DNA of 64,000 bases from Deinococcus hopiensis KR-140. GTDB lineage: Bacteria; Deinococcota; Deinococci; Deinococcales; Deinococcaceae. The position numbers and the translations under genes are program-made. Positions 51,512 through 61,240 of this stretch are shown here, piece by piece. Position 1 is the stretch's first letter; each line of letters begins with the position of its first letter. The stretch covers positions 109,570 to 173,569 of the forward strand of contig NZ_FWWU01000001.1 in NCBI RefSeq assembly GCF_900176165.1, written 5' to 3'. The notes under the pieces are model-generated. The model had not been told where the DNA came from, searched no databases, and was given only the letters and a program-made list of their open reading frames with translations.

Positions 51512-54500
51512 GTGCTGAAACTCAACACGACATTCAAGTTGCTCCTCACCGCCACCCTTGCCTTAACAGCGTGTACCGCCCCACAACCCCCATTGAACGC
51601 ACCCGCTGCTGAGACTCACGATCATGCCCGCGGGCCGGGCGAGGTCACCGGCGCGCCCTCCTCAACCCCGAACACTTCGCAGGACCACCCCAGGCCGCGC
51701 CTGAGCGCGCAGGCCATCACGCCACCCTCCGGTGGACCCGCTGCTTCTGAGTTCCGTACAGAAACGTTGATCTCGAACTACCTCGTTCACCCCATTGCGA
51801 TGCAGATCGACAACAAAGGCATTGCCTATGTGGTTGGCCGCAAAGGTCACGTCTACAGCTACAACATTGATACAGGTGAGGCCCGTGTTCTTGGCATGCT
51901 CAACGTGTTCTCCTCCTTAGAGGACGGCCTGCTCGGCATTGCCCTGGATCCGCAATTCGATACGAACCGGGCGTTGTACCTGAGTTATTCTCCTCCAACC
52001 GCAAACTCCAGTAACCCCAATAGCGGCCTGAGCCGCGTATCGCGCTTCGTTCTGAAAGCCGACGGTACCCTCGACCTCACCTCAGAGAAAATGATCATCG
52101 AGTGGCCTACCCAACGGGCCCTCTGCTGTCACGTCGGCGGCCAGATCAAGTTCACGCCGAACGGAGACCTGTACATCTCCGCCGGAGACAACACCAATCC
52201 TTTCAGCACGGCTTTTGCACCCCTGGAAGAAGCAGCAGGCCGCGAATACTACGACGCGCAGCGCACATCCGCAAATACCAACAGCCTCAGCGGGAAGATT
52301 CTGCGCATTCGTCCCAACGCGACCGGCGGCTACACGGTCCCCGCAGGCAACCTGTTTCCCGGCAGCGCAACGGAGAGGCCTGAAATCTACACGATGGGCA
52401 ACAGGAATCCGTACCGCATCACCGTGGATGTCAATCCCACAACGAACGAATCCACCCTGTACTGGGGAGAATTTGGACCGGACGCGGACAACCCGGATCC
52501 TGCCCGAGGCCCCCTGGGGCAGGATGAAGTCAACCGAACCACCACCCCCGGTAACTTCGGCTGGCCGTACGCCATCGGTCCGAATCAGGCGTACATCGAT
52601 CAGTCCAACGGGCAGGCGTACAACCCTGCCAGTCCCATCAACGACTCCCCCAACAATACTGGCGACCGCGCGCTGCCCGCGGCTCGGGGCTCGTGGTTCT
52701 CACAGCGGCACACCGGGCAGATGGTTGGTTTCGTCTACCACTCCAAAGGCTCCAGCGACCCGTTACGTCTTCCAGCGTTTTTCGAGAACAAGCTCATTGG
52801 CTGGGACTTCAACAACAGGCAGTTGCACGTCTTCAACCCCGCAGAGAGTGCGCCCACCCTCGTCGGATACGAAGTCCTCAAGGCGAACACCATCGACATG
52901 GTCACCGATCCGCGCACGCAGCGAATCTACGCCATCGCGTACCCGCGCGGAGTGGTCGACAGCCAGAATGAATACGGCGAACTGTACGCCCTGAATTTTG
53001 GCACCAATGATCCGCCGGTCGTGAACGTCGCTGCGGACAAAACGACAGGGGCGTTGCCACTCACAGTGAATTTCAGCTCGGCAGGCACCAGCGACCCCCA
53101 GAACGACGCCCTGACCTACGCCTGGGACTTCGACGGGAACGGCACCACGGACTCAACTGCCAGCAGCGGCAGCTGGACGTACAACACGGCGGGTCAATAC
53201 CAGGCACGCCTGACTGTCCGGGACAGCAAAGGCGCAGTGGGAGCCAACAGCGTGCGGATCAACGCTGGAGTGAATGCCCCGACGGTCAACTTCACATCAC
53301 CCACTGCAAACGGAACGGTCCTCACGTACGGCACGCCCATCAGCTGGAACGTCAGCGTGACTGACGTAGAAGACGGCTCCATCGCCACGGGCAGCATTCC
53401 CTGTTCCAGCGTCCGGGTGGAGATCGAAACCGCGCACGTCACACGCCCCGGCGAGCATGTGCACGGCATGGCCACCCTGCAGGGCTGCAATGGCACCTAC
53501 ACCATCAACGAAGCCGATATCAACCCCACGGAAGACATCTACTTCAAACTGACAGCCTTCTACACCGACAAGTCCGGTCTGGAATCCACCGCGACCACCT
53601 GGTTCAACCCGAACAAGCACGAAGCGGAACTGTGGTACACCAGTGACGACGGAGGCGGCAGCGCGATACAGAGCGAGGCGACCAGCGACACGGGCGGTGG
53701 ACAGAACATCTCCTACCTGAACAACAACAGCTGGATCATGCTCCGCAACCACAACCTCGCGGACGTTGAGTCCATTCTGTTCCGCGTTGCAACGGACTCC
53801 GTGACGAGCGGCACCATCGAAGCGCGACTCGACAGCCCCACTGGACCGTTGATCGGAACGGCTGGCGTCGCGGGCCGGGGCAGCTACAGCCCGCTCGGCT
53901 GGCAAGAGTGGGGGTTCACGACCATGCAGCTCAGCGACGCCGCCCGCACCGCCGGCACGCGGAACCTGTACTTCGTGTTCCACGGGAACGGCGCGCTCTT
54001 CAACGTGAACTGGCTTGACTTCCAGAAAGCCAACGCGAAGAAAGTCCTTGTGCTGTCGGAAACGGCCGGCTGGACGCACGATTCCATCCCCACCGGTCAA
54101 ACCATGCTGCAGCAATGGGGCATCGACAACGGCTACCGCGTGCACTTCGCTCAACTGTCCGATGTCGGTGAGTACTTCACCAGTGCCAACCTCGTCAAGT
54201 ACGACGGAGTTGTCTTCCTCAGCACCACCGGAGATGTCCTGAACCCCACGGAACAGACTGCGTTCGAGGGTTACATCCGCTCTGGCAAAGGCTTCGTCGG
54301 AATTCACGCGGCGTCTGATACCGAGCAAGACTGGCCCTGGTACAACGGCCTGGTCGGCGCGTACTTCAACGGTCACCCCTCCAACAACAACCAGCAGGGC
54401 ACCCTCTACGTCGACACGACCCGCAAAGTCACTGCCGGGCTGCCCAACCCCTGGAATGTCACGGGCGAGTGGTATTCCTTCAGGAACGTCCAGGACGGGA

Positions 54501-56188
54501 TCATCCCACTTATCAAAATTGATGAGAGCTCCTACAACCTGGAAGCGGCGCCCGCCATGGGAAACCACCCGATCTCCTGGTACAGACGCTACGACGGCGG
54601 CCGCAGCTGGTACACCAACCTCGGACACCAGAAGGCCATCTACAGCGACCCCAACTTCAAACGCCACCTGAGTCAGGGCCTGCAGTGGGCACTCGGTACC
54701 CTCACGGAGGACCCCGCCCCTCCCGCCCCAACGCAACGCTCGGCATTCACGCAAATTGAGGCGGAACGCCACAACGCCCAAACCGGCACTGGCATTGAAA
54801 TCACCTCGGACACCGGCAGTGGGCAAAGTGTCGGTTACATCGATGCGAACGACACCATGACGTACACCGGCGTAGACTTCGGTACAGGCGCAGGCACCGT
54901 GCAGGTCCGCGTGTCCAGCGGCGGAGTCGGCGGCACCCTGGAGTTCCGCGACGGCAGCGCCACCGGTCCCCTGCTCGGCACAGTCAATGTTCCCGCCACG
55001 GGTGGCTGGCAGACCTGGCAGACGGTGAGCGCTCCGGTAAGCGGTGTGAGTGGCGTGAAGAATCTGGTCCTCGTGGCCAAGGGCGGCGCTGGCTACCTCT
55101 TCAACCTCAACTGGTTCAAGTTCAGCGAGGGTTCCGCCGTACGTTCCGCCTTCAACCAGCTGGAAGCGGAATCGCACAACAGCCAGACCGGAACGCAGCT
55201 GGAGGACACCACCGACACGGGTGGCGGGCAGAGCGTCGCCTTCATCACCGCGAACGACACCATGACGTACACCGGCGTGGACTTCGGTACAGGCGCAGCC
55301 AGTGTGCAGGTCCGCGTATCCAGTGGCGGAGCCGGCGGCACCCTGGAGTTCCATGACGGCAGCGCCACCGGCCCCCTGCTCGGCACAGTCAATATTCCTG
55401 TCACGGGTGGCTGGCAGACCTGGCAGACGATGAGCGCTCCGGTAAGCGGTGCGAGCGGTGTGAAGAACCTGGTCCTCGTGGCCAAGGGCGGCACTGGCTA
55501 CCTCTTCAACCTCAACTGGTTCAAGTTCAGCCAATCCGTTAGTCGTTCCGCCTTCAGCCAGTTGGAAGCGGAGTCGTACAACAGCCAGACCGGAACGCAG
55601 CTGGAGGACACCACCGACACGGGCGGGGGGAAAGACGTCGGCTACATCGACGCGAACGACACCATGACGTACACCGGTGTGGACTTCGGTACAGGCGCAG
55701 CCAGTGTGCAGGTCCGCGTGTCCAGCGAAGGGGCCGGCGGCACCCTGGAGTTCCGCGACGGCAGTGCCACCGGTCCCCTGCTCGGCACAGTCAATGTTCC
55801 CGCCACCAGTGGCTGGCAGACCTGGCAGACGGTGAGCGCTCCGGTAAGCGGTGCGAGCGGCGTGAAGAACCTGGTCCTCGTGGCCAAGGGCGGCGCTGGC
55901 TACCTCTTCAACGTCAACTGGTTCAAGTTCATTGCCTCTGGAGTCAACGGTCTGCACCTCACCCCCAACCGCACAGTTGATGGCAGCCGCACCGGTTGGA
56001 ACGCCTTGGCCCTCAACAGAACGCATCCAAACGTGGCCTACACGGAAACGCACAGCGGTCTGAACGGTACGGCCTCCAGCGCGGCAGTTTACGAAGCCTT
56101 CGTCAACCCAGTCAAAGCGCGACTTGTCGACGGGAACGACACCCTGCAGGCCTGGTTGCGGTCCATGGGGGGGCAGACAGCGGTCTGA
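51512..56188 (+). CDS. Giant multidomain lipoprotein: sorbosone dehydrogenase-like, PKD, ThuA and CBM6 repeats
   Basis: This is a 1558-residue protein with a GTG start after AGGAAGG, as in the GH51 gene. Signal LLLTATLALTAC gives lipid Cys21. Domains: PQQ-type glucose/sorbosone dehydrogenase-like beta-propeller (about 80-497; DGLLGIALDPQFDTNRALYL, NRNPYRITVD); PKD (503-585; LTYAWDFDGNGTTDSTA); a CBM6-like module (705-845; QNISYLNNNSWIMLRN); ThuA (842-1066; KKVLVLSETAGWTHDS, GKGFVGIHAASDTEQDWPWY); then three nearly identical CBM6 modules (1076-1207, 1211-1340, 1345-1474; NDTMTYTGVDFGTGA). It likely binds and oxidises sugars or glycans at the surface. The last 80 residues end abruptly and frameshifted remnants follow. 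Confidence 0.85.
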   Translation: MLKLNTTFKLLLTATLALTACTAPQPPLNAPAAETHDHARGPGEVTGAPSSTPNTSQDHPRPRLSAQAITPPSGGPAASEFRTETLISNYLVHPIAMQIDNKGIAYVVGRKGHVYSYNIDTGEARVLGMLNVFSSLEDGLLGIALDPQFDTNRALYLSYSPPTANSSNPNSGLSRVSRFVLKADGTLDLTSEKMIIEWPTQRALCCHVGGQIKFTPNGDLYISAGDNTNPFSTAFAPLEEAAGREYYDAQRTSANTNSLSGKILRIRPNATGGYTVPAGNLFPGSATERPEIYTMGNRNPYRITVDVNPTTNESTLYWGEFGPDADNPDPARGPLGQDEVNRTTTPGNFGWPYAIGPNQAYIDQSNGQAYNPASPINDSPNNTGDRALPAARGSWFSQRHTGQMVGFVYHSKGSSDPLRLPAFFENKLIGWDFNNRQLHVFNPAESAPTLVGYEVLKANTIDMVTDPRTQRIYAIAYPRGVVDSQNEYGELYALNFGTNDPPVVNVAADKTTGALPLTVNFSSAGTSDPQNDALTYAWDFDGNGTTDSTASSGSWTYNTAGQYQARLTVRDSKGAVGANSVRINAGVNAPTVNFTSPTANGTVLTYGTPISWNVSVTDVEDGSIATGSIPCSSVRVEIETAHVTRPGEHVHGMATLQGCNGTYTINEADINPTEDIYFKLTAFYTDKSGLESTATTWFNPNKHEAELWYTSDDGGGSAIQSEATSDTGGGQNISYLNNNSWIMLRNHNLADVESILFRVATDSVTSGTIEARLDSPTGPLIGTAGVAGRGSYSPLGWQEWGFTTMQLSDAARTAGTRNLYFVFHGNGALFNVNWLDFQKANAKKVLVLSETAGWTHDSIPTGQTMLQQWGIDNGYRVHFAQLSDVGEYFTSANLVKYDGVVFLSTTGDVLNPTEQTAFEGYIRSGKGFVGIHAASDTEQDWPWYNGLVGAYFNGHPSNNNQQGTLYVDTTRKVTAGLPNPWNVTGEWYSFRNVQDGIIPLIKIDESSYNLEAAPAMGNHPISWYRRYDGGRSWYTNLGHQKAIYSDPNFKRHLSQGLQWALGTLTEDPAPPAPTQRSAFTQIEAERHNAQTGTGIEITSDTGSGQSVGYIDANDTMTYTGVDFGTGAGTVQVRVSSGGVGGTLEFRDGSATGPLLGTVNVPATGGWQTWQTVSAPVSGVSGVKNLVLVAKGGAGYLFNLNWFKFSEGSAVRSAFNQLEAESHNSQTGTQLEDTTDTGGGQSVAFITANDTMTYTGVDFGTGAASVQVRVSSGGAGGTLEFHDGSATGPLLGTVNIPVTGGWQTWQTMSAPVSGASGVKNLVLVAKGGTGYLFNLNWFKFSQSVSRSAFSQLEAESYNSQTGTQLEDTTDTGGGKDVGYIDANDTMTYTGVDFGTGAASVQVRVSSEGAGGTLEFRDGSATGPLLGTVNVPATSGWQTWQTVSAPVSGASGVKNLVLVAKGGAGYLFNVNWFKFIASGVNGLHLTPNRTVDGSRTGWNALALNRTHPNVAYTETHSGLNGTASSAAVYEAFVNPVKARLVDGNDTLQAWLRSMGGQTAV

Positions 56189-56357
56189 TGGTCGTGAAGA
56201 AGGAAGGGGATGTAGAACGGAGCCGCGCTCTCCAGACCAATCCCTTCCGGTTGCAGGGAACGATCTCGAACGTCCCCGTCACCACCCACCAGGCGGAAAC
56301 CGGCTTCTACATCACCAGTCCCTGTACTTAGACGACGTCAAATTCTCCAAGCAATAG
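56189..56357 (+). pseudogene. Out-of-frame end of the large lipoprotein
   Basis: After the stop at 56188, an overlapping frame (from about 56170) reads DSGLMVVKKEGDVERSRALQ and VTTHQAETGFYIT. A third frame then ends SLYLDDVKFSKQ at a TAG (56355-56357). LYLDDVKF is a usual last strand of sugar-binding beta-sandwich modules. The original protein therefore probably continued to here and two frameshifts have cut it short. Confidence 0.6.
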
Positions 56358-56528
56358 GCCAGTAATGTGTGAGCGTCAGCACCGGGAATAGCTCTGGGTG
56401 CCGACGCTCAATTTTGCCACTGCAGTCGTAACCGACTCCTGCCATTACGCCAAGCCTCCGCTTCCCTTCAGCGAGCAGGACGTAGACGGGCGAAACTCAA
56501 GCGCAGGTTCACAGTTGAGGAGCAACAG

Positions 56529-58403
56529 GTGGAAAAAAGGGACATGCAGAGCCCAGAGCCAGCGGCCGGGGCAACGCTGCTCAGCGCGCTGCACCGCTAT
56601 CAGGCGCCCGATTCGTTACCGGAACTTGAGTTCGGTCGGATCGCCCGTTTCACCCGAAGCCTGCTTCGCGTTCCGCTGGTCAGCATCAGCCTCCTGGGTG
56701 CGAAACGAACCTGGCTCAACTCCACCCCAGAAGTCCATATCTGCGGCATGAACCGCTGGCAGGTCTGCTCCGCCCAAACCATCCTGCAGGACGGAGTGCT
56801 CACTGTGCAGGACCTTCGGCGCTGGAACGGCTTGCTGCGGGATCCGGTGATGGAACGTGAAGGCGCGCGGGCGTATGCAGGGACGCCCCTGGTGACTTCC
56901 GACGGGCAACGCATTGGTGTCTTCGCGGTACATGACGTGCCACCCCGTGGGTTCACTGTTGAGGAGCAGTCCATGCTCCAGGACCTGGCGGTCAGCGTGA
57001 TCGATGCATTGGAGTGGAGCGTAGGTGTTGAGGAGTGGCAGAGGATGCAGCAGTACACCCGTTCCGTCACGTTCCACGACAGCCTGACCAGTCTGCCCAA
57101 CCGACAGCTTGTTCTTGATCGCCTGGAGCAGGCATTGCAGCAAGCCGACCGTCAGGACTGTCCTCTGGGTGTACTGGTGCTGGGCCTCAAACGGTTCAAG
57201 ACCGTGAACGACGCTTTGGGTCACGCAGCGGGAGATGAGCTCCTGCAGGCGGTCGCCGGACAGTTGAGATTGGCTGTACGTCCCGGTGACTGCGTCGCCC
57301 GCTTCGGTGGGGACGAGTTCGCCATCCTACTGCCCACGTTGCGCGATGCTCAGGAAGCGTCGCAGGTTGCCCAGAACCTGCTTGAGGCGCTGAGCGGGCC
57401 GTTTGAGGTGCAGGGCCACACCTTGAGCGTTCAGGCCAGCATCGGGATCAGCCTGTTTCCCACAGACGGAAGGGACGCACAGACGCTGATCAACACCGCG
57501 GATACGGCGCTCCACCAGGCCGAAGCAGGGGGGAACCATGCGTACTGCTTTTACACGGCGCAGATGACCAGCGCAGCCCAACAAAAGCTGTATGCGCGTT
57601 GCAGGTTGTCGCAGGCCCTCAAGCAGGCTGAACTGCAGGTTCACTATCAGCCTCAAGTCGATCTGCGTACGGGAGAAGTGGTGGGGATGGAAGCCCTGTT
57701 GCGCTGGCTCCAGCCTGACGGAAGCTGGGTTCCTCCCGAACGCTTCATTCCACTGGCAGAGGAAAGTGACCTCATCATTGAACTTGGGGAATGGACGCTG
57801 GCGCAGGCGTGCCGCCAAGTCGTCCAGTGGCGCCAAGCGGGTTGTCCGGAGTGGGACGTGTCGGTCAATGTGTCGGTGCGTCAGTGGGAGCTCCCAGCGT
57901 TTCTCAGCACTGTAGAGCGGGTGCTGCAAGACACGGGTTTACCGCCACAACGGCTGATCCTCGAAGTGACGGAGAGCGTCCTGCTCACGGAAGCGCAGCG
58001 CTCTTCTCAGCTGATGAACCACCTGAGGACGCTCGGGGTGCGCGTCGCGCTGGATGATTTCGGAACTGGATTTTCAAGCTTAAGCCAGCTGGTTCACCTC
58101 GACGTAAGTCAGCTGAAGGTGGACCGGTCTTTCGTTCAGTGCCTTCCCGATCACGCCAGGTACGCGGCGGTTACCGGAATGATCGTTTCGCTGGGCCAGT
58201 TGCTCGGAGCGCAAGTGGTCGGCGAAGGGATCGAAACAGAAGCGCAGCGGAATGCCCTTGAGATGCTCGGCTGTGATGTTGGCCAGGGCTACCTGTTCGC
58301 CCGGCCGATGCCACCTGAAGCGGTGGAACGCTGGTACCTCAGGGGGCCAAAGGCGTCCGTCACGTCACCGCCACGCCGGTATCCTCATGGCTTCTCCTCC
58401 TGA
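56529..58403 (+). CDS. GAF-GGDEF-EAL cyclic-di-GMP protein
   Basis: This is a 624-residue cytosolic protein. A GAF-like sensor (about 25-160; VPLVSISLLGAKRTWLNST, YAGTPLVTSDGQRIGVFAV) precedes a GGDEF domain (about 180-345). There the catalytic loop FGGDEFAIL is intact and DSLTSLPNRQLVLDRLEQAL opens the domain. An EAL domain follows (about 365-605) with EALLRW, the DDFGTGFSSL loop and VDRSFVQ intact. Both synthesis and breakdown of c-di-GMP are possible. No transmembrane helix. The GTG start has GAGGAG upstream; an ATG 15 bases later is an alternative. It is flanked by surface-glycan and ROK genes, but no operon link is visible. Confidence 0.9.
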   Translation: MEKRDMQSPEPAAGATLLSALHRYQAPDSLPELEFGRIARFTRSLLRVPLVSISLLGAKRTWLNSTPEVHICGMNRWQVCSAQTILQDGVLTVQDLRRWNGLLRDPVMEREGARAYAGTPLVTSDGQRIGVFAVHDVPPRGFTVEEQSMLQDLAVSVIDALEWSVGVEEWQRMQQYTRSVTFHDSLTSLPNRQLVLDRLEQALQQADRQDCPLGVLVLGLKRFKTVNDALGHAAGDELLQAVAGQLRLAVRPGDCVARFGGDEFAILLPTLRDAQEASQVAQNLLEALSGPFEVQGHTLSVQASIGISLFPTDGRDAQTLINTADTALHQAEAGGNHAYCFYTAQMTSAAQQKLYARCRLSQALKQAELQVHYQPQVDLRTGEVVGMEALLRWLQPDGSWVPPERFIPLAEESDLIIELGEWTLAQACRQVVQWRQAGCPEWDVSVNVSVRQWELPAFLSTVERVLQDTGLPPQRLILEVTESVLLTEAQRSSQLMNHLRTLGVRVALDDFGTGFSSLSQLVHLDVSQLKVDRSFVQCLPDHARYAAVTGMIVSLGQLLGAQVVGEGIETEAQRNALEMLGCDVGQGYLFARPMPPEAVERWYLRGPKASVTSPPRRYPHGFSS

Positions 58404-58506
58404 ACAGGGCGCGTGACCCCACAAATTCTGTTCTTTACAGCAGCTTCGCGGCATCTGTTGTGCGAATGCTGGAGTCGTTTCCAGCTCGTGGGATACAGTA
58501 GCGCTG

Positions 58507-59730
58507 ATGAGTACCCAGAAGATCGACCAGCGCACAGCGCGGGCGATTAACAGCGCCATGATTCTGAACGAGCTCCGCCGTGAAGGCCCGATGAGCCGGG
58601 CCCGCCTCGCGGAACGGTCTGGACTCAGCGCAGCGGCCATCTCCATCGTCGCGTCGGAACTCCTGGAGCAGGGGCTGGTCGTGCTGCGCCCCGACCTTTC
58701 TGATCAGACCTCACGCCGATCGGTGCCGCTGGACGTCAATTATGCGGGGCATTACGCCATCGGGATGAAGCTCAACGTCGACTCCATCGAGGTCGGAATC
58801 ACAGACCTGAGCCTGCAGGTCCTGGCGAGTCAGGTGCTGCCGCTGCCGAACGGCACGCCGCGCGCTGTGGTGGCGACGGCGGAAGTGGCGCTGGAATACC
58901 TGATGGGGCAGGTGCATTTTAAAAAGCAGCGCCTGGTGGGCGCTGGTATGGCAATGGCGGGCATCATCGATGTGACGCGCGGGATTTGCCTCCACTCGCA
59001 CCGGCATGGTTGGACGGACGTGCCGATCACCTCCATGCTGGAAGAGCGGCTGGGCGTCAGCGCCTGGGTGGACAACGACCTGAACGCGTTCGCGACGGCT
59101 GAACGTCTGCTCGGCCGCGGCAAGCAGAGCAACAACTTCATGGTCGTGACGTTCGGGAGCGGCATCGGTGGGGCCTTCGTGCTGGACGGCAAGCTGTTCC
59201 GAGGAGCGGTGGGTGGGGCCGGTGAACTGGGCCACATGATTGTGGAGCCCGAAGGGCGGCTCTGCGCGTGTGGTCGTCACGGCTGCCTGGAGGCCTACAT
59301 CTCCGAACCGAACATCCTGGCGCAGTGGCAGGAGCGCCACCCAGATCAGACGCTTCCGGAGGGCGACGCCCTGCTGGAACTCGTCACGCAGCGAAACGAG
59401 AGCGTGCTGGAACTGCTCGATGAGGCCGGCCGACGATACGGGCGCGTCCTCGCGAATATCGTCACGCTGTTCAATCCAGAGCTGATGATTATCACGGGAG
59501 AAACCGTCCGTCTCGGCGAAGCCGTGTTCGGTCCGCTGCGCGAGGAGTTGGGCCGCAACGTCTTTGGGAATGCGCAATCATTCACACTCCTCGTTGACGA
59601 GCAGCCGGATCCCTTACATACCTGGCTACGCGGCGCAGCAGGCCTGGCAGTGGAGCAGTTTTTCAACGTGAATTCAATGGCCAAACCACCCATGATTTCG
59701 GCAGCAGACTGGGCAAACCGGCCCTTCTGA
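58507..59730 (+). CDS. ROK family transcriptional regulator (XylR/NagC type), 1
   Basis: This is a 407-residue protein. The N-terminal helix-turn-helix (about 12-65; AINSAMILNELRREGPMSRA, RLAERSGLSAAAISIVASEL) is followed by a ROK sugar-kinase-like domain: GMAMAGIIDV, VDNDLNAFATAERLLGRGK, VTFGSGIGGAFVLDGKLFRG and the zinc motif CACGRHGCLEAY. Regulators of this kind respond to free sugars or sugar phosphates. TACAGT lies seven bases before the ATG, suggesting a leaderless mRNA. It is a candidate regulator for the hemicellulase genes upstream. Confidence 0.88.
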   Translation: MSTQKIDQRTARAINSAMILNELRREGPMSRARLAERSGLSAAAISIVASELLEQGLVVLRPDLSDQTSRRSVPLDVNYAGHYAIGMKLNVDSIEVGITDLSLQVLASQVLPLPNGTPRAVVATAEVALEYLMGQVHFKKQRLVGAGMAMAGIIDVTRGICLHSHRHGWTDVPITSMLEERLGVSAWVDNDLNAFATAERLLGRGKQSNNFMVVTFGSGIGGAFVLDGKLFRGAVGGAGELGHMIVEPEGRLCACGRHGCLEAYISEPNILAQWQERHPDQTLPEGDALLELVTQRNESVLELLDEAGRRYGRVLANIVTLFNPELMIITGETVRLGEAVFGPLREELGRNVFGNAQSFTLLVDEQPDPLHTWLRGAAGLAVEQFFNVNSMAKPPMISAADWANRPF

Positions 59731-60092
59731 AGCGGACGGAAGTCTGTTTCATCTCCACGCCCGGAGCCCGTTCCTCTCCTGCTCGCCCCGCTTGGATGAA
59801 ATCCTTGACGAGGGAATGCCATCCAAGTCCGTGTCATAAGGATTCCGGTCCATCCGAGATGAGATAACGGGCCAACCTGAGCGAGCAGGAAAAACGGTGG
59901 CAGAATGAAATCACCGAAGCGGAGGGGATGGAACGGATGTATCCGAGAACCATATCATACGGAATCAAAGCGATTTCTGTACATGGCTAGATGTATGACG
60001 AGGATACGGATCACATCTAGGACGACTTAAATAGATATGACTCTCATAACCATATGAGTGAGGATCATTGTTATCCCGTATCAGGTGTCTGC
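59731..60092. other. Convergent intergenic region
   Basis: There is no gene in 362 bases. A dyad CTTGGATG/CATCCAAG (59791-59827) may be part of a terminator. An AT-rich stretch holds the dyad CTCATA/TATGAG (60043-60058). The region separates two convergent genes. Confidence 0.4.
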
Positions 60093-61223
60093 TTAGGGCG
60101 TTGCAGCAGGTTGCCCGAGCTTGACGGCTGCCATGGCCTCCTGGCTCTGCACGGCAGCTTCAATCACCTGAGCGGCAATATGTCCGTCCTCGAACGTGGC
60201 AAACGGGGAGGCTCCGCCACTCAGGCTTGCGTGGAACGTACGGATCACGTTGCTCATTGCGTCCGGGTACCCCTCGGGGTGTCCAGCCGGGTAGTGCATG
60301 AAGGACTGCCCAACGGGGGAGAGCAGGTTGGATTTGACGATGGTCTGCTTGGGTTGGTCGCGGAAGCCGAGGTGCAGCTCCTCGGGACGCTCCTGGTGCC
60401 AGCTTGCCGATCCGCGCGTGCCGAGCACTTCGATGAACAGGTCATTCTTGTGGCCTGCGGCGACCTGCGAGACTTCGAAATTTGCTTTGGCGGTGCCGAA
60501 ATCGATCAGCAGGGTGGCGTGGTCTTCTGTGAAGACCGGGTACGTCTCGGTGGAGGCTTCGCTCACTTCAAAGGCTTTGACTTCCCCTGCGGGGTAGTAC
60601 CGCTCCTCGTAGAGCGTCTCAAACGATGCGTAGACGCTGCGTGGGTTCAGGTCGGTCACGAAGCGCGCGAGGTCCACCAGGTGTGAGCCGATGTCGGCGA
60701 CAGCGCGGGTTTCCTCGCGGGTGGCGTGCAGGCGCCAGGTGTAGTCGGTGGGAAACAGCAGCCAGTCTTGCAGGTAATGCCCCCGGATGAACCGGATCTC
60801 GCCGAGGGTGCCCTGCTGAATGAGCGCGCGCAATTCATGCACGAGGGGATAGCCGCGGTATGTGAAGTTCACGGCGTGCTTCACCGCACTGCGCTGTGCG
60901 AGTTGCCATTGCTGTGCCGTTTCCTGCGCGTCGATGCCGAGGGGTTTCTCGCTGAAAATGTGCTTGCCAGCCTCGATTGCGGCGGTGTTGATCACCTGAT
61001 GGAGGGCGTTCGGAGTGCAGTTGTGGATGACTTGAACGTCTGGGTCGCTGACCGCTTCCTGCCAGTCGCTGTAAAGCCGCAGGCCCCGCGCTGTCGCGAA
61101 CGCGCGCAACTGCTCCGTCGGATGATCGACAATCCCTGTGACGGGAATACCCAGGCGGGTGAGGCAGTCGTAATGTGCTTTCCCAATGAAGCCGAAGCCG
61201 ACGATAACGGTGGAGTGGGTCAT
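60093..61223 (-). CDS. Gfo/Idh/MocA family oxidoreductase
   Basis: This is a 376-residue NAD(P)-dependent sugar dehydrogenase. The N-terminal Rossmann domain has VIVGFGFIGKAHYDCLTRLG and the EKPLGIDAQ motif (lysine of the catalytic EKP), followed by the alpha/beta domain with FIRGHYLQDWLLFPTDYTWR and DIGSHLVDLARF, which carries the catalytic histidine. I start at the ATG at 61223, preceded by GAAAGGA, instead of the longer frame. It follows the ROK gene on the same strand by 17 bases, so a ROK-dehydrogenase operon for a sugar or inositol derivative is likely. Confidence 0.88.
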   Translation of the reverse strand: MTHSTVIVGFGFIGKAHYDCLTRLGIPVTGIVDHPTEQLRAFATARGLRLYSDWQEAVSDPDVQVIHNCTPNALHQVINTAAIEAGKHIFSEKPLGIDAQETAQQWQLAQRSAVKHAVNFTYRGYPLVHELRALIQQGTLGEIRFIRGHYLQDWLLFPTDYTWRLHATREETRAVADIGSHLVDLARFVTDLNPRSVYASFETLYEERYYPAGEVKAFEVSEASTETYPVFTEDHATLLIDFGTAKANFEVSQVAAGHKNDLFIEVLGTRGSASWHQERPEELHLGFRDQPKQTIVKSNLLSPVGQSFMHYPAGHPEGYPDAMSNVIRTFHASLSGGASPFATFEDGHIAAQVIEAAVQSQEAMAAVKLGQPAATP

Positions 61224-61240
61224 ATGCGTCCTTTCAGAAG

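Noticed and set aside
53297..56053. A 918-codon minus-strand open frame under the giant lipoprotein
   Set aside because: It is antisense to well-defined CBM6 and ThuA domains. Its sequence is Val/Ala/Gly/His-rich with no motifs.
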